Assembly (NCBI RefSeq): GCF_008642355.1
Contig: NZ_CP029193.1
Span: 3,248,001-3,312,000, forward strand
Reading direction: 5' to 3'
DNA: 64,000 bases
Source of the DNA: Streptomyces venezuelae
Lineage (GTDB): Bacteria; Actinomycetota; Actinomycetes; Streptomycetales; Streptomycetaceae
The notes beneath the pieces are model-generated. The model was given only the letters and a program-made list of their open reading frames with translations, was not told the origin of the DNA and did no database searches. Of this stretch, positions 1 through 9,775 are shown one piece after another; positions within the stretch are counted from its first letter, which is position 1; each line of letters starts with the position of its first letter. The translations under genes and the position numbers were made by a program.

Positions 1-768
1 TCGCTCGGGAAGCTGGCGTGCGGGCTGCGGGTGGTGCGGGACGACGGCGGGCCCATTCGGTTCCGGCACGCGTTGGTGCGGGGCGCCGTCGGGGTCGTCG
101 AGATTCTCATGACGTTCGGGGTCGTCGCGTGCATCGCGTCGCTGGTGTCGGCACGGGGGCGGCGGCTCGGGGACGTGTTCGCGGGGACGCTGGTCGTGCG
201 GGAGCGGGTGCCCGCGGGGCGCGCCGCGTTCGTTCCTCCGCCGCCGCCCTGGCTCGCCGGGCGGTTCGCCGAGCTGGATCTGTCCGGGGTGCCGGAGGGG
301 TTGTGGCTGGCCATTCGCCAGTACCTGACGCGGATGGGACAGCTGGATCCGCAGGTCGGCGGGGCGATGGCCGAGCGGCTCGCGGGAGATCTGGCGGAGC
401 GGACGGGGGCGCCGGCGCCGTACGGGGTGCCGGCGGCCGCGTACCTCGCCGCGGTGGTGCATGAGCGGCAGGCTCGGGATGCGCGGCGGGCGTTTGGTGG
501 GGCGGGGGCGGAAGCGGAGGCGCGGGGCGAGCTCGGTTCTCGTTCCGGATACGGGGATCGGTACGGATACGGGTACGGGACTGAGGCTGTGGACTCTCCC
601 GTTGCTACTGGTACTTCTGGGGCTAGCGGTGCTTCTGGGGCTACCGGTGCTTCTGGGGCTACCGGGGCGTTCGGGGGTGGCCCTGCGCCTCGCGTTCGTG
701 AATCCGGCTCTGATGAGTCGGGTGCGCGCGAGGCTCCTCCGGCCACGGGATTCGTGCCGCCTGCGTGA
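1..768 (+). CDS. RDD family membrane protein, C-terminal part (5' end outside window)
   Basis: The reading frame is open from the first base and ends at a TGA at 766-768, so the true start lies upstream. The first visible residues (LGKLACGLRVV) match the conserved LGK..GLRVV stretch that follows the first membrane segment in RDD proteins, and a hydrophobic segment (VEILMTFGVVACIASL) follows. After residue ~60 the protein becomes soluble and ends in a Gly/Ala/Thr/Ser-rich tail encoded by an 18-bp tandem repeat. The function of RDD proteins is generally unknown; transport has been proposed for some. The gene converges on the minus-strand gene at 789-1412, 20 bp away. The family call is good; no specific role can be given. 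Confidence 0.75.
   Translation, partial: SLGKLACGLRVVRDDGGPIRFRHALVRGAVGVVEILMTFGVVACIASLVSARGRRLGDVFAGTLVVRERVPAGRAAFVPPPPPWLAGRFAELDLSGVPEGLWLAIRQYLTRMGQLDPQVGGAMAERLAGDLAERTGAPAPYGVPAAAYLAAVVHERQARDARRAFGGAGAEAEARGELGSRSGYGDRYGYGYGTEAVDSPVATGTSGASGASGATGASGATGAFGGGPAPRVRESGSDESGAREAPPATGFVPPA
610..663 (+). repeat. 18-bp tandem repeat, three copies, inside the RDD gene
   Basis: Units at 610-627, 628-645 and 646-663 read ggtgcttctggggctacc with few changes, the last two being identical. They encode Gly-Ala/Thr-Ser-Gly-Ala-Thr/Ser and keep the reading frame, so copy number can vary without a frameshift. Confidence 0.85.
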
Positions 769-788
769 TGCGCCGTGTCAGGGGCGTG

Positions 789-1412
789 TCAGGTGAAAGT
801 CGACGGCGGGGTCTCGAGGTGTTCGAGCTCGATTCCCGGCGCCGCCAGGACTACGTCGCCGGCGATGTGGACGGCATGCTGCTCGCCCGTGTCCAGGGCT
901 GTGACCTGGTATTCGTCGACGATCAGGGGGCCGTTGTCAGTGGGGTGTGCTTCGCTTTTCTTCAGGGCCCAGGACTGGTCGAGGGTGCGGGGGGCTAGGA
1001 CCGGGTCCGTGAAGGCGACCAGGCGGATTCTGGTCGCGGGGGAAGAGGAGGAAGCGGGGGTCAGGTTCAGGAGCCTGGCTGTCGCGACGAGGAAAGCGGG
1101 GGATGTGCCGGTGAATGCGTGGGCGGGGGCGTTGTCTTCGGTGGCATGCGCGCCTGTGGGGTCGGTGCGGACCCAGGTGACGCCGTTGAGGGCGCCGGCG
1201 CGGACCTGCCAGTCACCTGCGTGGAGTTCCAGGCGGATGGGGCGCCCGCGGGCGTCGAGTGCGAGGTCGACGGAGCCGGTGGGGGTGCCTTCGAGGTTGA
1301 TGCGTTGGGAGACGTAGCGCCAGCCGGAGGGGCCGGGTGCGCAATGGAAGTGTTCTTCACCGAGGGGGGTGTGATCGTGCGGATCGTGGAGCGAATAGCG
1401 GCCGCGGGGCAT
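789..1412 (-). CDS. Conserved hypothetical protein, 207 aa
   Basis: ATG at 1412 has an AGGAC-type ribosome site about 9 nt upstream. The 207-residue protein has no signal peptide or membrane segment. It opens with a His/Asp-rich stretch (SLHDPHDHTPLGEEHFHC) followed by alternating beta-like hydrophobic stretches, which suggests a small beta-barrel or ligand-binding fold, but I recognise no named family. Similar proteins are, from memory, found beside ahcY in other streptomycetes. It lies downstream of ahcY on the same strand with a 377-bp gap, so it is probably transcribed independently. Confidence 0.7.
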   Translation of the reverse strand: MPRGRYSLHDPHDHTPLGEEHFHCAPGPSGWRYVSQRINLEGTPTGSVDLALDARGRPIRLELHAGDWQVRAGALNGVTWVRTDPTGAHATEDNAPAHAFTGTSPAFLVATARLLNLTPASSSSPATRIRLVAFTDPVLAPRTLDQSWALKKSEAHPTDNGPLIVDEYQVTALDTGEQHAVHIAGDVVLAAPGIELEHLETPPSTFT

Positions 1413-1558
1413 GGGCGTAGGTCCTGGTCCTCGGTGGGGTTGCTGCCCTGAGCCGGTGGCGGTCGGGCGGGCGGTCGGGCAGTGGTTGAGCGGTGACGGA
1501 GCCGTGGAGCTGAGTTCCGGGGGGAGCGTTCCGTGTTCGGCGGTCGGCCTCCGGGGTC

Positions 1559-1632
1559 AGGCGTCCGGCGTCCGGCGTCCGGCGTCTGGCCTTCAGCGGT
1601 CGGCGTTAGGCGTTGGGCGTTAGGCGTTCGGA
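1559..1632. repeat. Degenerate 7-bp tandem repeat tract
   Basis: About ten head-to-tail copies of a 7-mer drifting from ggcgtcc to ggcgtta lie in the 377-bp gap between the ahcY stop and the next minus-strand gene. Apart from this tract and the hairpin at 1690-1720 I see nothing in that gap. Confidence 0.7.
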
Positions 1633-1689
1633 GGGTTCGGGGGGCGTGTTCGGCGGTGGGGGCGGCGCCGCGAATCGGGTGGGGACGGG

Positions 1690-1720
1690 GCAGGCCCCCG
1701 CCGGGAGGGCGAGGGCCTGC
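1690..1720 (-). terminator. Possible terminator hairpin downstream of ahcY
   Basis: Arms gcaggccc (1690-1697) and gggcctgc (1713-1720) form an 8-bp stem about 70 nt past the ahcY stop. There is no T-run, which is common for streptomycete terminators, so the call is tentative. Confidence 0.35.
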
Positions 1721-1789
1721 TGAGGTGGCTCTGGGTGCGCTGAGCCGGGTTGTGCCGACTGTGCCGACGGGCGCGTAGGACCGTCGGTG

Positions 1790-3244
<1,455 letters not shown>

Positions 3245-3639
3245 GAGTGAGCTGCTCCTCGTGGATGGATCGAGGGTGGACATGGCTGACCTGCGGCGTT
3301 GGGTACACGTGTGGACACCGAGGTGAACACACCGGCGCACCGACGCGCGCAGCGCAGTCCGTCGGAGGCCCTCTCTCCCTCGGACAGTCCGTCGCGGACC
3401 GCCCGACCGCCATCAGCAGCGACGTCTGGCTCGGTCTCCAAGCTACACCGATTGGCCCAGCAAGCCCCAGCCCGCCTCTGGGGACGTGATGTCTGGCCGG
3501 TGGCGCGACAGAAGGCCGTCAGACCTGGACGATATGGGACCTTTGCGCTTTTGATCCTGTGCTTATGTGTTGCAGGATGCCTTGAGATCGGGAACATTTG
3601 CGCGATCTTGTTCGGAGCAAGAGGCTTAAGGAGATCCAC
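3245..3639. promoter_or_regulatory. 395-bp divergent control region between ahcY and the PTS gene
   Basis: The region has no convincing ORF. Toward the PTS gene, TTGCAG (3570-3575) and AACATT (3593-3598) are 17 bp apart and could be a weak -35/-10 pair. An inverted repeat ATCCTG-N13-CAGGAT (3554-3559/3573-3578) overlaps that -35 and could be an operator. A 5-bp hairpin (3606-3610/3618-3622) sits just before the PTS ribosome site. On the ahcY side the leader contains two copies of cgacggactg and short GC stems that I could not match to a known riboswitch. Confidence 0.4.
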
Positions 3640-5757
3640 GTGACCAGTCCGGCCGATCCCCCCATAGGCGGTGGCAGCGGCGAGGGCGGGAAGCTCAAGC
3701 TGCTCGCCGTGACCGCCTGCCCGACCGGCATCGCTCACACGTACATGGCAGCCGAGAAGCTCTCGCAGGCCGCGGAGTCCCTCGGTGTCGACATGAAGGT
3801 GGAGACGCAGGGCTCCATCGGGGCCGAGAACGTCCTGACTGACAACGATGTCAGACAAGCCGACGGCATCATCATCGCAGCCGACAAGGATGTGGACCGC
3901 AGCAGGTTCGCCGGGAAGCGGGTGCTGTCCGTCGGCGTCTCCGAGGGCATCAGCCGGCCCGAGCAGCTCATCGAGCAGGTGCGGAGCGCGCCCGTGCACG
4001 GTGGGGGTGCGGGCGGTGGCGCGGCCGGGGAGAGCGCAGCGACCGGCGGCGGAGGGAGCGGTGGCGGCCGGGAGCGGAGCGTCGCGTACAAGGCGCTGAT
4101 GAACGGCGTCTCGTACATGATTCCGTTCGTCGTGGTGGGCGGGCTGCTGATCGCCATCTCGCTGTCGCTCGGCGGGCACACCGACCCCAAGGGCGGGCTC
4201 GTCATTCCGGACGACTCGTTCTGGATGCACGTCAACCAGATCGGCACCATCGGGTTCACGCTGATGGTGCCGATCCTGTCGGGATACATCGCGTACGCCA
4301 TCGGTGACCGGCCCGCGCTGGTGCCGGGCATGATCGGCGGCTGGATCGCGAACACCGGCGAGCTGTACGACTCCAAGGCGGGCGCGGGCTTCATCGGCGC
4401 CATCGTCACCGGCTTCCTGGCCGGCTACCTGGTGCTGTGGATCAAGAAGGTCAAGGTCCCGAAGTTCGTCCAGCCGATCATGCCGATCATCGTGATCCCC
4501 ATCATCGCGACGACCGCGCTCGGACTGTTCTTCATCTACGTCATCGGCAAGCCCATCTCGTGGGTCTTCGAGCATCTGACCAGCTGGCTCAGCGGGATGA
4601 CGGGTACGAGTGCGATCCTGCTCGGCGCGATCCTCGGCCTGATGATCGCCTTCGACATGGGCGGTCCCGTCAACAAGACCGCCTTCCTGTTCGGCGCGGG
4701 GCTCATCGCCACCGGCAACCAGACCGTCATGGGCATGTGCGCCGCGGCCATCCCGGTCATGCCGCTCGGGCAGGGTCTCGCGACGCTGCTGCGCAAGCGG
4801 CTCTACAGCGAGCAGGAGCGGGAGACCGGGCTCGCATCCTTGTTCATGGGGTTCTTCGGGATCTCCGAGGGCGCGATTCCGTTCGCCGCCGCGCGGCCCG
4901 CGCAGGTCATCCCCGCCAACATGCTCGGTGGTGCCGTCGCGGGTGCCATCGCCGGCATGGCGAGCGTGAAGGACGCGGTGCCGCACGGCGGGCCGATCGT
5001 GGCGGTGCTCGGCGCGGTCGGCGGTGTGCCGATGTTCTTCGTCGCCATCGCCATCGGTTCGGTCGTCACGGCGCTCACCACCGTGACGCTGGTCGACCTG
5101 AGCGAGCGCAAGCGGCGCGGGGCTCCCGTCGTCGACGCGCCGGGCGGGCACGGTGGCCTCGGCGGTCCCGAGCCGGTGCTCGCGGGGGCCGGTGCCACCG
5201 CGAATGGCGCGACCGCCGCCGCCGGGTCCTCGCAGGGTCCGGACCGTGCGACGCAGAAGCAGCCCGCCGCGCCCGGCCCGAGCGAGGACGAGCAGACCGG
5301 CGAGGTTCTTTCCGGCTATCTGACCCGGCAGACCGTCAAGGTTCAGCTGGCCGCCGGTGACAAGGAAGCGGCCATCCGGGAGCTGGCGGCGCTGCTCGCC
5401 TCCACCGGCAGGGTCAACGACGTCGAGGAGCTCGTGCGGACCGCGCTGCGGCGCGAGGCGCAGGGCACCACGGGGCTCGGCGAGGAGATCGCCATCCCGC
5501 ACGCCAAGACGGATGCCGTGGACTCGCCGCTCGTCGGGTTCGCGCGGTCGCCGGAGGGCGTCGAGTGGGGCTCGCTGGACGGCACGAAGGCCAAGCTGAT
5601 CTTCATGATCTCCGTGCCGGAGGCGGCGGCGGGCGACGAGCATCTGCGGATTCTGGCCCTGCTCTCGCGGAAGTTGATGGACACCGGCTTCCGTGAGCGC
5701 CTGGAGGCCGCGCCGGACGACGCCGCGGTCCTCGACGTGCTGCGCGAGGTCCAGTAG
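3640..5757 (+). CDS. Fructose/mannose-family PTS permease, domain order IIB-IIC-IIA
   Basis: It imports and phosphorylates a hexose using phosphate from HPr. Residues ~18-115 are the IIB domain, with the phosphorylated Cys27 in the TACPTGIAHT motif. Residues ~145-490 are the IIC membrane domain with many hydrophobic segments. A Gly/Ala-rich linker leads to a C-terminal IIA domain whose active His is residue 621 in IAIPHAKTDA. GTG at 3640 is preferred because aaggag lies 7 nt upstream; an in-frame start at 3598 has no ribosome site. Streptomycete FruA and corynebacterial PtsF have IIABC order, whereas IIBCA order is seen in Bacillus ManP, which sits beside manA. Here manA lies two genes away, so mannose is a fair guess (inference). 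Confidence 0.9.
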   Translation: MTSPADPPIGGGSGEGGKLKLLAVTACPTGIAHTYMAAEKLSQAAESLGVDMKVETQGSIGAENVLTDNDVRQADGIIIAADKDVDRSRFAGKRVLSVGVSEGISRPEQLIEQVRSAPVHGGGAGGGAAGESAATGGGGSGGGRERSVAYKALMNGVSYMIPFVVVGGLLIAISLSLGGHTDPKGGLVIPDDSFWMHVNQIGTIGFTLMVPILSGYIAYAIGDRPALVPGMIGGWIANTGELYDSKAGAGFIGAIVTGFLAGYLVLWIKKVKVPKFVQPIMPIIVIPIIATTALGLFFIYVIGKPISWVFEHLTSWLSGMTGTSAILLGAILGLMIAFDMGGPVNKTAFLFGAGLIATGNQTVMGMCAAAIPVMPLGQGLATLLRKRLYSEQERETGLASLFMGFFGISEGAIPFAAARPAQVIPANMLGGAVAGAIAGMASVKDAVPHGGPIVAVLGAVGGVPMFFVAIAIGSVVTALTTVTLVDLSERKRRGAPVVDAPGGHGGLGGPEPVLAGAGATANGATAAAGSSQGPDRATQKQPAAPGPSEDEQTGEVLSGYLTRQTVKVQLAAGDKEAAIRELAALLASTGRVNDVEELVRTALRREAQGTTGLGEEIAIPHAKTDAVDSPLVGFARSPEGVEWGSLDGTKAKLIFMISVPEAAAGDEHLRILALLSRKLMDTGFRERLEAAPDDAAVLDVLREVQ

Positions 5758-5768
5758 GAGGTCCTGAG

Positions 5769-5817
5769 TACGTGGATGGGGCCCCGCACCGAGAAGGTGC
5801 GGGGCCCCATCCACGTA
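5769..5817. terminator. Bidirectional terminator, perfect 22-bp stem
   Basis: Arms 5769-5790 and 5796-5817 are perfectly complementary around the loop gagaa. It lies 11 bp after the PTS stop and 14 bp before the end of the convergent cation transporter gene, as expected for a shared terminator. Confidence 0.9.
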
Positions 5818-5831
5818 GGAGCGGAGCAGGC

Positions 5832-6791
5832 TCAGTGGCCGCCGGGCGACTTCGCGGGGTTCTCGCCCGCGGCTGCCGCCGACTCGCTGTAGATGTCCGG
5901 CTCGAGGTAGATGACGCGGGCGATCGGGACGGCGGCGCGGATGCGCTCCTCCGCGGCGTTGATCGCGTGGGCGACCTCGACGGCCGTGTCGTCGTGCTGC
6001 ACGGCGATCTTGGCGGCGACGAGCAGTTCCTCGGGGCCGAGGTGGAGCGTGCGCATGTGGATGACCTTGGTGACGGTGTCGCCGTCGACCACGGCCTCCT
6101 CGATCTTGGCGACCTCCTCCGTGCCCGCTGCCTCGCCGAGCAGCAGGGATTTGGTCTCCGCGGCCAGGATGATCGCGATCAGGATGAGCAGGACACCGAT
6201 GCAGAGCGTGCCGATGCCGTCCCAGACGCCGTCGCCGGTGGCGAGGGCGAGGCCGACGCCGCCGAGGGCGAGGATCAGACCGACGAGGGCGCCGAGGTCC
6301 TCCAGGAGGACGACGGGCAGTTCGGGCGCCTTGGCGCGGCGCACGAACTGCGTCCAGCTGAGGCCGCCGCGCGTCTGGTTGGACTCCTTGATGGCCGTAC
6401 GGAAGGAGAAGCTCTCCGCGATGATCGCGAAGACGAGGACTCCGACGGGCCAGTACCAGTGGTCCAGCTCGTGCGGGTCCTTGATCTTCTCGTAGCCCTC
6501 GTAGATCGCGAACATGCCGCCGACCGAGAAGAGGACGATGGAGACGAGGAAGGCGTAGATGTAGCGCTCGCGGCCGTAGCCGAACGGGTGCTGCGGGGTC
6601 GCCTCGCGCTGCGCCTTCTTGCCGCCGAGGAGCAGCAGCCCCTGGTTGCCGGAGTCGGCGAGTGAGTGGACGCTCTCGGCGAGCATCGACGACGAGCCAC
6701 TGAAGATGAACGCGACGAACTTCGCCACCGCGATCGCGAGGTTCGCGGCGAGTGCCGCGACAATCGCCTTTGTTCCGCCTGACGCGCTCAT
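5832..6791 (-). CDS. Cation diffusion facilitator (CDF) transporter
   Basis: A metal/proton antiporter of the inner membrane, likely exporting Zn or another divalent cation. The 319-residue protein starts with two hydrophobic segments. It carries the family signature SMLAESVHSLADSGNQ, with acidic and His residues in helix 2, followed by HPFGYGRERYIYAF. Further membrane helices and a soluble C-terminal domain (MRTLHLGPEELLVAAKI) complete the fold. Start ATG 6791 has aaggga about 14 nt upstream. It is the last gene of the manB-to-manA minus-strand run, 108 bp after manA, and may be read from it. The transported metal cannot be told from sequence alone. Confidence 0.9.
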   Translation of the reverse strand: MSASGGTKAIVAALAANLAIAVAKFVAFIFSGSSSMLAESVHSLADSGNQGLLLLGGKKAQREATPQHPFGYGRERYIYAFLVSIVLFSVGGMFAIYEGYEKIKDPHELDHWYWPVGVLVFAIIAESFSFRTAIKESNQTRGGLSWTQFVRRAKAPELPVVLLEDLGALVGLILALGGVGLALATGDGVWDGIGTLCIGVLLILIAIILAAETKSLLLGEAAGTEEVAKIEEAVVDGDTVTKVIHMRTLHLGPEELLVAAKIAVQHDDTAVEVAHAINAAEERIRAAVPIARVIYLEPDIYSESAAAAGENPAKSPGGH

Positions 6792-6899
6792 GAGTGCAGG
6801 GTGTCCCTTCGCCTTCGTATGTACCGACCACGGTGCCGGGCGTGCTTTGCCCGGTCTTTGCGGTGGGTCATTGTTGCAGCACGGGAGGGCGGTGGTGCG

Positions 6900-8051
6900 T
6901 CAGGCCACCACAGTGGCCCGGAAAACCGTGCCGGCACCGGACACTTCGGCCGTTTCGCCGGCGGGGACGAATGCGGACTGACCGGGTGTCAGGGGCAGTT
7001 CACCCGCGCGGACCGAGCCTGCCGTGCAGAGCAGGATCTGCGGGGTGGCGGCGGTGAGGTCGTGCGGGGCGGTGCCTTCGGGCAGGACGAAGCGGGAGAG
7101 GCGGAACTCGTCGATGGGGGTGTCGTAGACCTCTTCGCCGTCGGGCGACGCCTCGGGGCGCAGGACGCCGGGGTCGGTCGCCTCGAAGCGGACGACGCGC
7201 AGGAGTTCGGGGACATCGACGTGCTTGGGGGTGAGGCCGCAGCGCAGGACGTTGTCGCTGTTGGCCATGATCTCGACGCCGAGGCCGTCGAGGTAGGCGT
7301 GCGGGACGCCGGCGCCGAGGAACAGGGCTTCGCCGGGCTGCAGCCGGACGTGGTTGAGGAGCATCGCCGCGATGACGCCGGGGTCGCCGGGGTAGTGGTG
7401 GGCGATGCCTGCGTAGGGCTCGTAGGCGCCGCCGAGGCGTTGGGCGGCGGCCGTGACCTCGGTGACCGTCTCGGCCATCTCCTCGGGGTCGGCGGTCAGG
7501 ACGGCCGTCAGGACCTCGCGCAGGGCGGCCTCTTCGGGCTGGGCGCGCAGCAGGTCGACGTACGGCTTGAGGGAGTCGACCTCCAGGGCCTCCAGGAGGT
7601 CGGCGGTCTCGGCGGGCGGGCGGAAGCCGCAGAGGCCGTCGAACGGCGTCAGGGCGCAGATCAGTTCGGGCTTGTGGTTGGCGTCCTTGTAGTTGCGGTG
7701 CGGGGCGTCGACGGGGACGCCGCGGTTCTCCTCGTCCGCGTATCCCTCCTTGGCCTGCGCGAGGTCGGGGTGGACCTGGAGGGAGAGCGGGGCGCCGGCG
7801 GCGAGGAGTTTGAGGAGGAAGGGCAGGCGCGGGCCGAACTTGGCGGTCGCCGCCGTGCCGAGCTCGCGTTCCGGATCCGCGTCGATGACCTCGTTCAGTG
7901 CGCCGCGCTCGGTGCGCGAGGGCGCGCCGGGGTGGGCGCCCATCCACATCTCGGCCTGTGGTTCACCGCTCGGTTCGGCGCCGATGAGCTCGGCGATGGC
8001 GGTGGTGGAGCCCCAGGCGTAGGGGCGGATGGTGTTGGTGAGGCGGTCCAC
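6900..8051 (-). CDS. manA: Mannose-6-phosphate isomerase, class I
   Basis: It interconverts fructose-6-phosphate and mannose-6-phosphate, the entry step to GDP-mannose. The 383-residue protein is of normal length. It opens with the conserved NTIRPYAWGS, carries the zinc-binding LQVHPDLAQA and the HKPELICALTPFDGLCGFR block typical of type I isomerases, and ends with two cupin-like repeats. The start is GTG 8051 with GGGAGAG about 8 nt upstream. It lies 46 bp after the SIS-domain gene on the same strand. Confidence 0.95.
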   Translation of the reverse strand: MDRLTNTIRPYAWGSTTAIAELIGAEPSGEPQAEMWMGAHPGAPSRTERGALNEVIDADPERELGTAATAKFGPRLPFLLKLLAAGAPLSLQVHPDLAQAKEGYADEENRGVPVDAPHRNYKDANHKPELICALTPFDGLCGFRPPAETADLLEALEVDSLKPYVDLLRAQPEEAALREVLTAVLTADPEEMAETVTEVTAAAQRLGGAYEPYAGIAHHYPGDPGVIAAMLLNHVRLQPGEALFLGAGVPHAYLDGLGVEIMANSDNVLRCGLTPKHVDVPELLRVVRFEATDPGVLRPEASPDGEEVYDTPIDEFRLSRFVLPEGTAPHDLTAATPQILLCTAGSVRAGELPLTPGQSAFVPAGETAEVSGAGTVFRATVVA

Positions 8052-8097
8052 GGAGGGGCTCTCCCTTACTTGCTTACTGCGTACGCGAGTGCGGTCG

Positions 8098-9297
8098 TCA
8101 TGATCCGTCGCCCGGGGCGAGCGCCAGGTAAACGGCGGCGAAATCCATGACGGCGATCAGTTCCGCGAGGGCTTCCAGTTCGTCGCCGGTCTCCGGTTCG
8201 AGCTCGCTGAGGGCCACGTCGTGGCCGTGTGCCAGTTCGCGGGCGGCGGGGGCGGCGGTGAGGCCCCCGGCGTCCGTCGGGCGGTCGCGGAGCAGCACCA
8301 CGCGCGGGCGGAGTGCCGCCGGGTCGTCGACGCGGTCGCGGAAGAAGTCGTCGGTGTCGCCGCCGCCCGTGGTGCTGCCGGCGAGGACGGCGCCGTGCGC
8401 GGGGAGCGCCTCGGGCAGTTCGGCGGCGAGCGCGGCGTGCCCGGCGAGTTCGGCGAGGGTGGCGGCGAAGCGGCGGCCCGCGGCGCCCGCGGACTGCCCC
8501 TCGGTCCAGATGAGCGGGAGTGCGTCGGTGAGCTCCGCGGCGAGCGTCTTGGCGGGGTTGCTGTACGTCGCGATGGCGGGCCCGCAGCGTTCGGCGACGT
8601 GGTCGAGGCGGTCGGCGACCTTCTGCAGGGCGTCGACAGGGGCGGCGACCAGGCCGGTGCGGTCGAGGAGGACGAGGAGCGGGACGAGGAGGGCCCACAG
8701 GGTGCCGGGGGCGCCGGGCGCGGCCTCGTCCTCGACGCGACGTGCCTCGTACGAGGCGGCGCCCCGGGTCGCTTCGTCGTTGGCGCCTTCGTACGCGCCG
8801 TAGGGCGAGGAGGCCAGGGGCACGGTGAGGCCGTGGCTGCCCTCCACGCTCTCGGCGAGCGGGGTGCGGACGGGGGCGACGGCGACGACGGTGCAGCCGC
8901 GGCGGTAGGCCTGCTCGGCGAGGAGGGAGAGGCCGGGTTCGGTGCCGTCGGGGGTGGCGATGAGCAGCAGGTCGACGGGGCCGACCCAGCCGGGCAGGGC
9001 CCAGCGCAGGGCTCCGGCGGCGGGTGCGACGCCGGTCGGGGCAAGCCGGATGACGGGGCAGCCCGAGCCGATCAGGCCGTCGAGGAGGTCGGCGACGCAG
9101 GCGGCGGCGGTGCCGGGGCCCGCGATGAGGACGGCGCGGGGGCGGCCGTCGGGCTTGAGCTCCGTCAGCCCCGCCTCCGCGGCGTGCCGGACGGCGGTGC
9201 GGACGCGGGCGCCTGCCTCCGCCGCGCCGCGGAGCAGTCCGCGGCGGTCGGCGCGGGCGAGCGCCTCGGGGTCGTCGAGCTGCGACTCGTCGAGCAT
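8098..9297 (-). CDS. SIS-domain protein (phosphosugar isomerase-like, manA-manB associated)
   Basis: A 399-residue soluble protein with two sugar-isomerase (SIS) type Rossmann halves: VLIAGPGTAAACVADLL near residue 85, LLLIATPDGTEPGLSLLAEQA near 140, and a second half around ATYSNPAKTLAAELTDALPLIW. A homologue lies between manA and manB in mycobacteria, which ties it to mannose metabolism. Whether it is an active isomerase or a regulator is unknown. ATG 9297 has GGAGA 9 nt upstream. It sits between the Trm112-like gene and manA, all on the minus strand. Confidence 0.85.
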   Translation of the reverse strand: MLDESQLDDPEALARADRRGLLRGAAEAGARVRTAVRHAAEAGLTELKPDGRPRAVLIAGPGTAAACVADLLDGLIGSGCPVIRLAPTGVAPAAGALRWALPGWVGPVDLLLIATPDGTEPGLSLLAEQAYRRGCTVVAVAPVRTPLAESVEGSHGLTVPLASSPYGAYEGANDEATRGAASYEARRVEDEAAPGAPGTLWALLVPLLVLLDRTGLVAAPVDALQKVADRLDHVAERCGPAIATYSNPAKTLAAELTDALPLIWTEGQSAGAAGRRFAATLAELAGHAALAAELPEALPAHGAVLAGSTTGGGDTDDFFRDRVDDPAALRPRVVLLRDRPTDAGGLTAAPAARELAHGHDVALSELEPETGDELEALAELIAVMDFAAVYLALAPGDGS

Positions 9298-9382
9298 GGG
9301 GTCAGGTCTCCGATCGCGGGGCGCGGCTTCCTGCGGGTGCCGGTCGGTGACCGGCGGGTGGCGCCGGGGTCCGGCACGGGCC

Positions 9383-9559
9383 CTAGGCGGGGCGGCGCGC
9401 CTCGTCGACGAGGAGTACGGGGATGCCGTCGCGGAGCGGGTAGGCGAGGCCGCACTCCTTGGCGTCCGCCGTGCAGACCAGCTCGGTCTCCGTCTCCTTG
9501 AGGGGAGCGTGGCAGGCCGGGCAGGCGAGGATCTCCAGGAGGCCGGCTTCGAGCGGCAT
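9383..9559 (-). CDS. Trm112-like small zinc protein, 58 aa
   Basis: A short gene on the minus strand, starting at ATG 9559 with GAAGGGAC upstream and ending with TAG at 9383-9385. The product starts [20 protein letters not shown] and has four Cys (13, 16, 29, 36) in a zinc-ribbon pattern, then [16 protein letters not shown], the hallmark of the Trm112/YcaR family. Eukaryotic Trm112 activates methyltransferases; the bacterial role is not settled. It sits 85 bp upstream of the SIS gene and 216 bp downstream of manB. That 216-bp gap contains TAGGCT (minus strand, ~9690), which could be a -10. Confidence 0.9.
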   Translation of the reverse strand: MPLEAGLLEILACPACHAPLKETETELVCTADAKECGLAYPLRDGIPVLLVDEARRPA

Positions 9560-9775
9560 GGGGTGGGTCCCTTCGAACGGATGTGATGGGTGGTGCGCTG
9601 CGTGGTGCGCCGCTGCCGCGGGGTGTTCGCGCGCGGTGGTCCGCCGGGGACCGCGCGACCGCGCCGCCGCCGCGCAGGATGCGGCCTGGTCAGCCTACCT
9701 CCGTGCGGGGCGGGGCGTGGGGGTCGTACGGGGCCTGCGGGGCCGGTGGAGGTCAGGTGTCTCGCAGGGGGTGCG

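Noticed and set aside
1559..1632. CRISPR-like short repeats
   Set aside because: The units are 7 bp, contiguous and degenerate with no spacers; it is a simple tandem repeat.
3245..3500. Possible SAH riboswitch in the ahcY leader
   Set aside because: Repeated cgacggactg and short GC stems are present, but I could not find the conserved core of the SAH riboswitch. A covariance-model search would decide.
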